64,000 nt of DNA from Paenibacillus_AA sp045062745 (GTDB taxonomy: Bacteria; Bacillota; Bacilli; Paenibacillales; NBRC-103111). The notes under the pieces were generated by a model that did not search any database, was not told the DNA's origin, and saw only the letters and a program-made list of their open reading frames with translations. Shown piece by piece: positions 25,935 to 34,666 of this stretch; the stretch's first letter is position 1, and each line of letters opens with the position of its first letter. The stretch is taken from the NCBI RefSeq assembly GCF_045062745.1, contig NZ_JBJGED010000011.1:1-64000 (forward strand), in the 5' to 3' direction. The position numbers and the translations under genes are program-made.

Positions 25935-28058
25935 CTACAACCGCGTTTGTTCGAAACGCCATGAAACCGACTTGTAAGCCGTCGGTTCCTGGAACGTTCC
26001 GCCTATATGACGCATCGTCCCCGTCCATCGTCCCCCGGCATCGCGGACTGCCATCGCCTGCCACCAGCCGTACCGGCCGGATTCATAGTCGTATGTTTCC
26101 CCGTCATCGTCATATAAGGCAGCTTCCCCGGCGGACGCTCCGAAATGCACCCATTCCAGAGCGACCTGCTCCGTGGAAGAAGGAACGTTCGGTAGGCTTG
26201 CAATCAGCGGCAGAACGGAGCCGTCCTTCACGAAGACAGGGATGCGTTCCAAGCCGGCGCGAATGCTCACGATCTGCCCGCCATCATAGCGTTCGCCGGT
26301 TTCCAGGCCGTACCAGACGCCTGGCGGCAGCAGCACTTCCCGTTCCGACTCGCCGGTGAACAGCGGCGCTACGAGCAAGGCGTCACCGACCATATATTGG
26401 TCGTCCCATTCCTTGGTCTTGCGCTTCCCGTAGGCGCCATCCGTCGTATTCAGGACGTCGGCCTCCGTTCTCGCCTGCTGCGCTTCCGCGGCAGCAATCT
26501 CGTCCGCGGACATGACGAGCGGCATCGCCCGGAACGGCGGAACGCCGCGCTCGCGGTATTGCGCGAATACGGTGTACAAATACGGCAGCAGCCTCATCCG
26601 CAGTTGGATATAGTGGCGGACGATCGGCTCGACCTCCGGGAACGACCAAGGCTTCGTGCCGTCTCCCCAGGCGTTCAGCATGGCGAGCGGCGAGAAGACG
26701 ACGGTCTGAATGCGGCGCACCCACTCTTCCGCGCTGCCGGCCTTGCGCACTTCCGGCGTCCAGAGCAGCCCGCTGAACGAAGCGTTGCACAGTGCGCGGA
26801 TGAACTGGCGATGGTCGTACAGATCGGAGTACAGCACACTGGGCAGAGAGGACGCCGCCGCGTTCGAGGCCCGTACGAGCCCGTACGTTCTAGTGTTGCG
26901 GCTGCGGTACAGCTCATCGGTCATTTTCTGGAATAACAGTCCGTACAGCTGACGCATCTGCTCCCCGTCGAGCCCGGACGGAAACTTGGCGTGCGCCGGG
27001 AACATCCAGGAATTGTTCGTCAGCTCGCTGCCGTCGCATTCGTCCAGCTTGTACCCGGCGACCCCGATGTCGACATGGTGCTCCGCATGCTGCTTCTTGT
27101 AGGCCTCCTGCGCCTCCGGGATCGTATAGTCGGGTGCGAGTCCGCCCCAGACCGTATAACTGCCGGATAGCGGTTTTAAGCTCGAATAAAGGCCGCTCTT
27201 CGGCGAGACGTAAGGATGCTCCCACAAGTTCACTCGGAAGCCGCCCTCCCGCATATCACGTATGAAGGAAGCCGGATCGGGGAACCGCTCCCGCGCCCAC
27301 TCGTACGTGACGGGATAGCTGGCGCTATGCCAGCCGGGCTCGAGCCCGATCACGTCGCACGGGAAGTCGCGCTTGCGGAATTCCAGCGCCTCCTCCATCG
27401 TCTGCTCGGCGCTGTACAACGTCGGCACGCGGTGCCAGAACCCGAGCCCCCACTTCGGAGGCAGGACGCCACCGCCGCAGAACAGATTGTATCGGCTCAC
27501 CACATCCGCCGCGGACGGACCGGCGAACGCGTACAGATCCGCTCCTTCGGCGGGCAGCCGGACTTCAACATGCGCCGAGGTCATCGTCGCCTTCCAGCCG
27601 CTGCCCTGATTCCGGTCCCGGATGTCTTCGTCCCGCGTGTCCTCGGTTCTAAGCGTAGCTCCGCCGTAGACGGTCACGATGCGCGAAGTGTCGATTAGGA
27701 AGCCGTACCCCCGGTCGCTGACATAGAACGGGACGGGAGCGTGCGTCTCCCCGGTATCCTGCTTCGGGTCGCTGTTCACGCGCAGATACCGGATGCGGCC
27801 GCGGTGATTCATCCGCATGAACTGCAGCCCCATGCCATACAGCTTCTCGGTCTCGCCTAGCGGCAGCGAGACGATGCGGCAGCCGGGGCCGGCCTCGACG
27901 GTTATCTCGCTCTGCTCGAAAGGCAGCCGTGCAGGCTCCATATGGGCCATCGCTTCCAGACGGGGGGCCGCTCCGATGACTTGCAGCGGGGTCAAGCCCT
28001 CCGGCGATCCCACCGTAGCTTTCCAGACACCGGGTGCGATCTCTTTCCACGGAATCAC
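25935..28058 (-). CDS. Glycoside hydrolase family 31 protein
   Basis: About 707 aa from GTG 28058 (AAAGGTGG 7 bp upstream), overlapping the Gfo/Idh stop. An N-terminal beta domain (EKLYGMGLQFMRMNHRGRIRYL) precedes a GH31 barrel with FPCDVIGLEPGWHS and the nucleophile segment GYKLDECDGSE. C-terminal beta domains contain YMVGDALLVAPLFT and PVFVKDGSVLPL. No signal peptide, so it acts on imported oligosaccharides. The region where GH31 enzymes usually carry the acid/base Asp reads SDLYDHRQF, so substrate (alpha-xyloside, alpha-glucoside or other) cannot be assigned. Confidence 0.9.
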   Translation of the reverse strand: MIPWKEIAPGVWKATVGSPEGLTPLQVIGAAPRLEAMAHMEPARLPFEQSEITVEAGPGCRIVSLPLGETEKLYGMGLQFMRMNHRGRIRYLRVNSDPKQDTGETHAPVPFYVSDRGYGFLIDTSRIVTVYGGATLRTEDTRDEDIRDRNQGSGWKATMTSAHVEVRLPAEGADLYAFAGPSAADVVSRYNLFCGGGVLPPKWGLGFWHRVPTLYSAEQTMEEALEFRKRDFPCDVIGLEPGWHSASYPVTYEWARERFPDPASFIRDMREGGFRVNLWEHPYVSPKSGLYSSLKPLSGSYTVWGGLAPDYTIPEAQEAYKKQHAEHHVDIGVAGYKLDECDGSELTNNSWMFPAHAKFPSGLDGEQMRQLYGLLFQKMTDELYRSRNTRTYGLVRASNAAASSLPSVLYSDLYDHRQFIRALCNASFSGLLWTPEVRKAGSAEEWVRRIQTVVFSPLAMLNAWGDGTKPWSFPEVEPIVRHYIQLRMRLLPYLYTVFAQYRERGVPPFRAMPLVMSADEIAAAEAQQARTEADVLNTTDGAYGKRKTKEWDDQYMVGDALLVAPLFTGESEREVLLPPGVWYGLETGERYDGGQIVSIRAGLERIPVFVKDGSVLPLIASLPNVPSSTEQVALEWVHFGASAGEAALYDDDGETYDYESGRYGWWQAMAVRDAGGRWTGTMRHIGGTFQEPTAYKSVSWRFEQTRL

Positions 28059-29041
28059 ATCGTTTCCACCTTTCCTGGAGATGTTAACGGTAACACAACC
28101 GGCAGTGTTCGGCCGGCTTCTCCCGACAGCTTCGCATAATGAACGAGCGTTTGCGTCAAGAGATAATCTAGTGCGCTCGTCTCCGCAACACGTCCTTCGC
28201 GGAGAGCCGCGAGAAATTCGGCCAGCGTGTCGGACTCGTCCACACCCGACAAATCCTCGACATGCCGGATCTCCCCGTCCTTGTGAATCCGAATCTCTTT
28301 GTCGACCAGCTCGAGCGCCCCTGCGGTTCCTTCGATCCGCCAATTTCCGCTCCACGGCGTCTCTGTGCCGCGCGCCGCGATCGAGGCCGCATAGTTGACC
28401 GTGATACCGCCTTCGAGCTCCAGGAAGGCAGAGGCGTTCAAGATCGCGCCCTCTCCCTGCCAGCCGCCGATCGGGTTGTACAGCTTCGCCGCTACCGATA
28501 CGCCTTCGCGGCCGGTCAAATACCGGATCATATCCATATGATGCACTCCGATATCGTCAAGCACGCTTACCGTGTATTTCCGTTCCACATGATGATAGCG
28601 GAAAAATTGAATGTCGATGGCCGAGATTTCACCGATTGCCCCGTTATCCAACAGCTGCTTCATTTTGCGAACGTACGGGAACCGGCGGTAATTCTCGGCG
28701 ATCATGAACGGAATGCCTTCCAGTGCCGCCCTCGCGACGACTTCGACCGATTCGCCGTAGTCGAACGAAATCGGCTTCTCGCACAACACCGGCAGCTTGC
28801 GGTCGAATGCCGCATGATTCACGCGCGTATGAGCCATCGGGGACGTCACGTTTACGAGGAAATCGGCTTGCTCCTTATCCAGCGCTTCCTCAAGCGAGGT
28901 GTAGAACGGATACGGATCCGCTCCCATCTTCTCCTTCATGCCCGGATCGGTCTCCACAACCGCCGCGAGCAGACCTTGATCCCGCAGCCGCTTGTACCAG
29001 CTGAACCCGGCGGAGCCTAATCCGACCAGTATCGCTTTCAT
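28055..29041 (-). CDS. Gfo/Idh/MocA family oxidoreductase
   Basis: 328 aa. Rossmann start (AILVGLGSAGFSWYKRL), EKP signature (VLCEKPISFDYGESV) and substrate-domain motif (DDIGVHHMDMIRYLTG). It is the first gene of a two-gene unit with the GH31 enzyme, sharing a 4-bp overlap (GTGA). Its promoter carries the regulon box, so it should be induced with the sugar transport genes. Substrate probably a sugar or uronate derivative. Confidence 0.9.
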   Translation of the reverse strand: MKAILVGLGSAGFSWYKRLRDQGLLAAVVETDPGMKEKMGADPYPFYTSLEEALDKEQADFLVNVTSPMAHTRVNHAAFDRKLPVLCEKPISFDYGESVEVVARAALEGIPFMIAENYRRFPYVRKMKQLLDNGAIGEISAIDIQFFRYHHVERKYTVSVLDDIGVHHMDMIRYLTGREGVSVAAKLYNPIGGWQGEGAILNASAFLELEGGITVNYAASIAARGTETPWSGNWRIEGTAGALELVDKEIRIHKDGEIRHVEDLSGVDESDTLAEFLAALREGRVAETSALDYLLTQTLVHYAKLSGEAGRTLPVVLPLTSPGKVETM

Positions 29042-29084
29042 TGCGCACTCTCCTCTATGCCAATGTCAGGTTAAGTATGTCTTT

Positions 29085-29145
29085 ATTATGGACGATTCCC
29101 TCTCCCCGCACTAGAGCGCCGCTTACGGTCGGTTGTGTTTTTTTA
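29085..29145 (-). promoter_or_regulatory. Regulon promoter: box plus -10 upstream of Gfo/Idh-GH31
   Basis: On the minus strand TAAAAAAACACA (29134-29145) begins 55 bp upstream of CATAAT (29085-29090). The same spacing recurs at four other promoters in the locus. Confidence 0.7.
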
Positions 29146-29163
29146 CGATGCCCCGGAACAAGG

Positions 29164-29192
29164 AAAAGCTCCCCATCCGGATGATGGAGAGC
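29164..29192 (-). terminator. Terminator after the first solute-binding gene
   Basis: On the minus strand GCTCTCCATC pairs with GATGGGGAGC (one G-T pair), followed by TTTTCC, 20 bp after the gene. Confidence 0.75.
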
Positions 29193-29210
29193 CGATCCTC
29201 GAGTGAATTC

Positions 29211-30794
29211 TTATTTTTTCGTATCGATCAGAATGGCGCCTTGCTTTTTGTTCCAGCGGTCGGTCGCTTCCTTGATAATCTCGTTGCCGCCTTTCGCCTT
29301 GTACTCCTCGATGACCTTCGGCCAGTCGGAGATCGGCTCCTTGCCATAGATCATCTTGATCATATGGTCGACGATCAGCTTCGGACCTACGTCAGGCTGA
29401 GGAGCGGCCAAGTCCGGATACTGGCTGAATGAAGTCAGCTCCGGATAGAACCCGATGCCGGGCAGCCCTTCCTTCGTGAGCACCGTGTCGAACGCCTTCA
29501 GCGTCGCTTGGCCGTCTTCGTTCAGCTCCAGGCGAGGCTTGTTGTACGTCGAATCGTGTACCGCCCAGATCGTTCCGCTGCGCCAGCCTTCTTCTTCGGT
29601 ATCTTCCTTGGTCACCGGGAACTTGTAGTTGATTTTGCCGGACGCATCCTTCGTGTACGTATCGCCTTCGATCCCGAAGGTGAAGAACGTCTCGGCATCC
29701 TTCGTCAGCATCCAGTCGAAAAATTTGATGATGCCGGCGGCCGTATCCGCCTTCACGTTCTTATTGATGTAGAACGTACGGATAACCGGCGAGTAGTAGA
29801 AGTATCCGCCTTTGCCTTCCGGACCTTTAGGCGAGTCGATAATGTCGATCTTGGCGCCCGGAACGGCCCGGCCGATGTTCGTCCGGTATCCCGGCAGCCC
29901 GGAAGCGTTCTGCGACCAGATCCCCGGCTTGCCCGCATCGATGCTCTTCGTATAGTCGGTGGACGAGATCGTCGCGAATTCTTTGGAGATGAGGCCTTCG
30001 TCGTACATCGTCTTGTAGACGTTCAGCGCCTTCATGACGTTCTCGGTGTCGAAGAACTTCGGCACCACTTGCCCGTTCACGAGCTCGAATTGATCTTTAT
30101 AAGGCAGGACGTCGAATGCGCCCAGGATGACATCGGCGTACTTGAAGTTTTCCCGCATCTGATACGGCTGCTCAACCCCAAGCTTCTTGAAGGCGCGCAG
30201 GACGTTCAGGAACTCGTCCACGGTCTTCGGCGCTTGCAATCCCGTCTTCTCCAGCAGATCCGTACGGATGTACGTGGCCCGGCGGGACGGGTTGCTCAGG
30301 AATTCCGGGATGCCGTAGATTTTGCCGTCATACGACACCGTGTCCCACGCGGCTTTCGGGATCGCTTTCATCAGATTAGGCGCATACTTCTTCAGCAGTT
30401 CGTCCAGCGGCATGAATACTCCGCTCTCGACGGAACCCGACATCGACTTGCTGCCGGGCCCGCCGATGCTGCCGACGACGTCCGGAATCGAGTTGCTGGC
30501 GAACATAACGCCGTACTTGGCGTCTTCCATGACCGAAATGTCGATATCGGTATTCGTGAGCTCTTCGAGCTTCAACACCCATTTGTCTTTGTTCAGGTCC
30601 GGAATTCGCGTATGGTACCCGGTACTTACCGTGGTCGGATACACGATCGAGAATTTCGCCTTCTGAGCCGGCGTAGTTGTGGCCGAAGAGGTATCCCCGC
30701 TTTTCGGATCTCCCCCGCCGTTGCTGCAGCCCGCCACGATCGAAACGGCGAGAAGCGAAGCCATGCCTAGTTTTACTGCTTTTGCTTTTTTCAT
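29211..30794 (-). CDS. Sugar ABC transporter solute-binding lipoprotein (LplA-like), copy 1
   Basis: 527 aa. The signal peptide ends in SIVAGC (lipobox), followed by a low-complexity linker and a large LplA-type binding domain (RIPDLNKDKWVLKLEELTNTDI, VFMPLDELLKKYAPNLMKAIP, TFFTFGIEGDTY). It feeds the LplB/LplC-type permeases. It is very close to the next gene along its whole length, including a nearly identical C-terminus (IVDHMIKMIYGKEPISDWPK). It has its own promoter, cre-like site and terminator. Confidence 0.93.
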   Translation of the reverse strand: MKKAKAVKLGMASLLAVSIVAGCSNGGGDPKSGDTSSATTTPAQKAKFSIVYPTTVSTGYHTRIPDLNKDKWVLKLEELTNTDIDISVMEDAKYGVMFASNSIPDVVGSIGGPGSKSMSGSVESGVFMPLDELLKKYAPNLMKAIPKAAWDTVSYDGKIYGIPEFLSNPSRRATYIRTDLLEKTGLQAPKTVDEFLNVLRAFKKLGVEQPYQMRENFKYADVILGAFDVLPYKDQFELVNGQVVPKFFDTENVMKALNVYKTMYDEGLISKEFATISSTDYTKSIDAGKPGIWSQNASGLPGYRTNIGRAVPGAKIDIIDSPKGPEGKGGYFYYSPVIRTFYINKNVKADTAAGIIKFFDWMLTKDAETFFTFGIEGDTYTKDASGKINYKFPVTKEDTEEEGWRSGTIWAVHDSTYNKPRLELNEDGQATLKAFDTVLTKEGLPGIGFYPELTSFSQYPDLAAPQPDVGPKLIVDHMIKMIYGKEPISDWPKVIEEYKAKGGNEIIKEATDRWNKKQGAILIDTKK

Positions 30795-30836
30795 ACAATC
30801 CCCTTCCCTATCGGTTGCTATTCCCGGCTTTTATGC

Positions 30837-30850
30837 TGTAAGCGGTTACT
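30837..30850 (-). promoter_or_regulatory. cre-like catabolite repression site
   Basis: TGTAAGCGGTTACT differs at one position from the consensus TGWAARCGYTWNCW. It lies 16 bp downstream of the -10 hexamer of copy 1, where CcpA would block transcription. Its GTAA/TTAC symmetry is as expected. Confidence 0.6.
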
Positions 30851-30865
30851 CAGTTGCCTGTATCC

Positions 30866-30926
30866 ATCATATAAAACTTCCCCCGTCTTCTGTATGTGTT
30901 CATTTATGGCGGCTTGTGATTTTCTA
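30866..30926 (-). promoter_or_regulatory. Regulon promoter of solute-binding copy 1
   Basis: On the minus strand TAGAAAATCACA (30915-30926) starts exactly 55 bp upstream of TATGAT (30866-30871). This is the weakest match of the five boxes but keeps ATCACA and the spacing. Confidence 0.65.
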
Positions 30927-30963
30927 TGGTTGGGGCGGGTTGCGGGCACTCTGCGGACAAAAC

Positions 30964-30998
30964 AACCCCGGCTGAAGCCAATGCTTCAAACCGGGGTT
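30964..30998 (-). terminator. Terminator after the second solute-binding gene
   Basis: AACCCCGG pairs with CCGGGGTT, with an inner TTGAAGC/GCTTCAG pairing, followed on the minus strand by GTTTTG. Confidence 0.75.
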
Positions 30999-31010
30999 TA
31001 GACGGTCCAG

Positions 31011-32573
31011 CTATTTTTTGCCCAACAGCAGAACGCCCTTCTGACTGTTGTAGCGGTCTGTCGCTTCCTTGATGATTTCGTTGCCGCCCTTGGCCTTGTA
31101 CTCCTCGATGACCTTGGGCCAATCGGCGATCGGCTCCTTGCCGTAAATCATTTTGATGATATGGTCCATGATGATCTTGGGAGCGGCATCGGACGCAGGG
31201 GAAGCGGCATCCGGATACTTCGCGAACGCCTCCAGGTCCGGGGCGAATCCGATGCCGGTCAGCCCTTCCGTCGAGAGGATCGTGTCGAAGGCGTTCAGGA
31301 TGTACGGACCGTTCGGATCGGTTTGCATCTTCAGCCGGTTGACGGTGCTCTCGTGCGAAGAATGCAGCGTGCCACGGAAGTCCTGCTCCTCCTGCTCTTC
31401 CTTGTTGGTCGGTTCCTTGTATCTGATCAGTCCGTTCTCGACCGTGTAGTGTACACCCTCAATGCCATATGTGAAAAATTTCAACGCCTCGTCCGTAGTC
31501 ATCCAATCAAAATATTTAACGATCTCAATCGCCGTCTCCGGCTTGACCTTCGCATTGATGTAATGTGCACTCGTAACCGGCAAATACATCAAGTAGCCGC
31601 CTTTGCCGTCCGGCCCCTTGGGAGAAGAGATGACGTCAACCTTGGCCCCCGGCACCGCATTCGGAATGTTCGTCCGGAAGTCGTTCAGGCTGATCAGGTT
31701 GGACGACCAGATGCCGGCGTCACCGGCCCGTACGTTCTTCAACCAATCTGCCGATGAAATCGTCGCGAACTCCTTCGCGATCAGCCCCTCGTCGTACATC
31801 GTCTTCATCACGTTCAGCGCTTTGGTCATGTTCTCCACATCGAAGAACTTCGGCACGACTTGGCCGTTCACGAGCTCGAACTGCTCCTTATATGGCAGCA
31901 CGTCATAGGCGCCCAAGACGACATCCGCATACTTCAACGTTTCGCGGGCCGCATAAGGATGCTTGACGCCCATCTCCTTGAACTTCCGCAGGACGGCCAG
32001 GAATTCGTCGATCGTCTTCGGAGGCTTCAGACCCGCCTTCTCCAGCAAGTCCGTCCGAATAAACGTAGCACGCCGGGACGGGTTGTTCAGCCAGTTCGGG
32101 ATACCGTAGATCCGGCCCTGATAGGAGACGGCTTCCCATGCTTCCTTAGGCACTTGCTTCATCAGATTCGGCGCATACTTCTTCAGCAAATCATCGAGCG
32201 GCATGAACATGCCGGCTTCCACCGAGCCCGACATCGCCTTGCTCGTGGCGGTACCGAGGCTGCCTACGACGTCCGGCAAGTCGTTGCTCGCGAACATGAC
32301 GCTCATCTTCGCTTCCTCTACGACCCGAATATCCAAGTCCGTGTTCGTCAGCTCTTCCAGCTTCAGCGTATTCCGATCCTTGTTGATATCGACTCTCGTA
32401 TGGTAGCCGGTCGTCGATGTAGTCGGATACGAGATCGAGAATTGGGTCGGCGGCTTTTTGCCGGGCGTTGCCTCCGCTCCTGGCTGCGGCTCCGATTGCC
32501 CTCCGCTCGAGCAGCCGGCGATGACCCCGACCGCCAGCAGACTGGCCAGCGCGGCGCCTGTCGTTCTTTTCAT
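31011..32573 (-). CDS. Sugar ABC transporter solute-binding lipoprotein (LplA-like), copy 2
   Basis: 520 aa. The signal peptide ends in VIAGC (lipobox). The mature domain follows copy 1 almost block by block (LEELTNTDLDI, GMFMPLDDLLKKYAPNLM, FFTYGIEGVHYT, IKMIYGKEPIADWPK). It should deliver oligosaccharide to the permeases encoded just upstream. The DNA of the two copies is also very similar near the 3' ends, suggesting a fairly recent duplication or gene conversion. Ribosome site GGAAGGGG. Confidence 0.93.
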   Translation of the reverse strand: MKRTTGAALASLLAVGVIAGCSSGGQSEPQPGAEATPGKKPPTQFSISYPTTSTTGYHTRVDINKDRNTLKLEELTNTDLDIRVVEEAKMSVMFASNDLPDVVGSLGTATSKAMSGSVEAGMFMPLDDLLKKYAPNLMKQVPKEAWEAVSYQGRIYGIPNWLNNPSRRATFIRTDLLEKAGLKPPKTIDEFLAVLRKFKEMGVKHPYAARETLKYADVVLGAYDVLPYKEQFELVNGQVVPKFFDVENMTKALNVMKTMYDEGLIAKEFATISSADWLKNVRAGDAGIWSSNLISLNDFRTNIPNAVPGAKVDVISSPKGPDGKGGYLMYLPVTSAHYINAKVKPETAIEIVKYFDWMTTDEALKFFTYGIEGVHYTVENGLIRYKEPTNKEEQEEQDFRGTLHSSHESTVNRLKMQTDPNGPYILNAFDTILSTEGLTGIGFAPDLEAFAKYPDAASPASDAAPKIIMDHIIKMIYGKEPIADWPKVIEEYKAKGGNEIIKEATDRYNSQKGVLLLGKK

Positions 32574-32625
32574 CGTGTACCCCTTCCTTCGTGTCCCATT
32601 TTAGTATAGCGCGATTTGCAATTTC

Positions 32626-32687
32626 AGCATAATCGACTTGGAGGACGACGAGGATTGGGAATTTTATGCTATGTTTGTTATTTTTTA
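32626..32687 (-). promoter_or_regulatory. Regulon promoter of solute-binding copy 2
   Basis: On the minus strand TAAAAAATAACA (32676-32687) begins 56 bp upstream of TATGCT (32626-32631). Confidence 0.65.
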
Positions 32688-32692
32688 CGGTC

Positions 32693-33562
32693 CTACGATT
32701 TCACGGCTCCGACCATCATCCCTTGAATAAAATGCTTCTGCAGGAACGGATAGACGAGCATGATCGGCAGAGTCGCCACCACGATGACCGCCATCTTGAT
32801 CCCTTCGGGAGACAAGAACATGAGCAGCTCGGACGAGACGTCCGACTGGCCGAAATTATCTGTGAAGACGATCTCGCGCAAGCGGACCTGCAGCGGAATC
32901 CAATGGCGATTGCTGATGTAATAGACGGCTTCCGCATACCGGTTCCAGTGGGCTACCGCATACATGATGCTCATCGTCGCCATCGCCGGCTTGGACAGCG
33001 GCAATACGATGCTCCACATCGTCCGGAATTCGCCCGCCCCGTCGATCTTGGCGGAATCGAGTAGCTCGTTCGGGAGGTTCAGGAAGAATGAACGCATGAC
33101 GAACAGGTTAAATGCGCTGATCGCCATCGGAAGCATAAGCGCCCAGAGCGTATTCAGCAGTCCGAGCTGCTTCACGAGCAAGTAATTCGGGATCAGCGGC
33201 GCGCTGAAGATGAGCGTGAACATAATCATCAGCAGCACGGCCTTGCGGTACAGATACTCCGGACGCGACAACGCGTAGGCCAGCGTCGAGGTCATCGCCA
33301 GGTTGATGAGGGTGCCCCCCACCGTCAGAATGACGCTATTGCGGAACCCGGTCCAGATCGTCGTATCCTTCAGGATGATTTTATAGTTCCCTAGAGTGAA
33401 ATCGACCGGCCAGAACGAAACGTCGCCGGCATTGATCGCTACGCTGCTGCTGAACGATTGGGCAATAATATGGATGATCGGCAGCACCATAGTGAGTCCG
33501 AGCACTCCAAGTGCGGCGATGTTGATCCAATTGAATATTTTTTGTCCTCTGGTCATTAGCAT
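32693..33562 (-). CDS. Sugar ABC transporter permease, LplC/YtcP type
   Basis: 289 aa with six membrane segments, beginning KIFNWINIAALGVLGLTMVL. The EAA loop ELLDSAKIDGAGEFRTMWSIV and the C-terminal LPIMLVYPFLQKHFIQGMMVG are typical of carbohydrate permeases of the MalG type. It pairs with the LplB-type gene 20 bp upstream. No ATPase gene is present in the locus. Confidence 0.95.
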   Translation of the reverse strand: MLMTRGQKIFNWINIAALGVLGLTMVLPIIHIIAQSFSSSVAINAGDVSFWPVDFTLGNYKIILKDTTIWTGFRNSVILTVGGTLINLAMTSTLAYALSRPEYLYRKAVLLMIMFTLIFSAPLIPNYLLVKQLGLLNTLWALMLPMAISAFNLFVMRSFFLNLPNELLDSAKIDGAGEFRTMWSIVLPLSKPAMATMSIMYAVAHWNRYAEAVYYISNRHWIPLQVRLREIVFTDNFGQSDVSSELLMFLSPEGIKMAVIVVATLPIMLVYPFLQKHFIQGMMVGAVKS

Positions 33563-33581
33563 GGTTGTTCGCCCCCCGCCC

Positions 33582-34541
33582 TTAGTACAAACCTTCGCCG
33601 GTCATTTTCTTGCTGAATAGGTTGCTCCCCATGATGAGAACGAGGCCGACTACCGATTTGAACAAGCCGATCGCCGTCGTATAGCTGTATTGCCTATCCA
33701 CAAGTCCAGCCCGGTATACGTAGGTGTCGAGAATTTCCCCGTTCTCGTTGTTCAGCGGATTCAAGAACACGAAGACGCGCTCGAAGCCGAAGTCCAGGAA
33801 ATTCCCGATCTGGAGCAGGAACAAAATGACGATGGTCGGCAGGATGCTCGGGATCGTGATGGAGAACACTTGGCGCAGCCGGCTGGCTCCGTCCATCTGG
33901 GCGGCTTCGTATAGATCCGGGTTAATGCCTGCGATGGCGGCCAAATAAATGATCGTGCCCCACCCGCTGTCCTTCCAGATGCCCGAGCCGATCAGGATGG
34001 TCCGGATGTAGCTATTCTCGCCCATGAAGTAAATCGGATCCACGCCGAACAGCCCGATTAGCTTGTTAACCAGTCCCGTAGAGGGAGACAGTACCCCAAC
34101 GACGATCCCGCCGACAATGACCCAGGACAGGAAGTGGGGCATGTAGACGACCGTCTGTACGACCCTTTTATACACGACAATACGCAGCTCATTCAGCAGC
34201 AAGGCCAGCAGGATCGGGAACGGAAAGGCAAAGACGAGGTCGTAGATCCCGATCAAGATCGTGTTTTTCAGAATCGGGATGAACTCGGCATAGGCGAACA
34301 TCCGTCTGAAGTTGTCGAGCCCGACCCATTTGCTGCCGGTGATGCCTTTGAAGATGTTATAGTTCTGAAACGCTATAACGGAACCGAACAACGGGATGTA
34401 CTTGAAGATGAGAAAATATATAATCCCAGGTATCGAAATGACGTAAAGGGCCCAATACTTGCGCATGAATTTCCATTTTTGTTTGACTGACGCAAACTGA
34501 TAGAGCGCGGCGGTATCGGACGGTTGAATTTTGGCGGCCAT
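33582..34541 (-). CDS. Sugar ABC transporter permease, LplB type
   Basis: 319 aa. The N-terminus (KYWALYVISIPGIIYFLIF, KYIPLFGSVIAFQNYNIFKG) and the EAA loop DLYEAAQMDGASRLRQVFSI mark a MalF-type permease of the LplB group, which imports complex plant oligosaccharides. It is the first gene of the permease pair. Its promoter carries the regulon box. Confidence 0.95.
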   Translation of the reverse strand: MAAKIQPSDTAALYQFASVKQKWKFMRKYWALYVISIPGIIYFLIFKYIPLFGSVIAFQNYNIFKGITGSKWVGLDNFRRMFAYAEFIPILKNTILIGIYDLVFAFPFPILLALLLNELRIVVYKRVVQTVVYMPHFLSWVIVGGIVVGVLSPSTGLVNKLIGLFGVDPIYFMGENSYIRTILIGSGIWKDSGWGTIIYLAAIAGINPDLYEAAQMDGASRLRQVFSITIPSILPTIVILFLLQIGNFLDFGFERVFVFLNPLNNENGEILDTYVYRAGLVDRQYSYTTAIGLFKSVVGLVLIMGSNLFSKKMTGEGLY

Positions 34542-34585
34542 GTTCCTTCTCCCTTTCTTGTGCGAGGACTCGCTTGTTCATCTTC

Positions 34586-34646
34586 ATCATACACGGGTCG
34601 CCCGCGGGCCAACATGGCGTAACTTAGTCGGGGTTGTGTTTTTTTA
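34586..34646 (-). promoter_or_regulatory. Regulon promoter of the permease genes
   Basis: On the minus strand TAAAAAAACACA (34635-34646) starts 55 bp upstream of TATGAT (34586-34591). Confidence 0.7.
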
Positions 34647-34666
34647 TGACGGCAGCCGGGGCAGTC

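Noticed and set aside
28059..28355. N-terminal extension of the GH31 gene
   Set aside because: It would lie over the Gfo/Idh gene and lacks homology; GTG 28058 has a good ribosome site and overlaps the upstream stop in the usual way.
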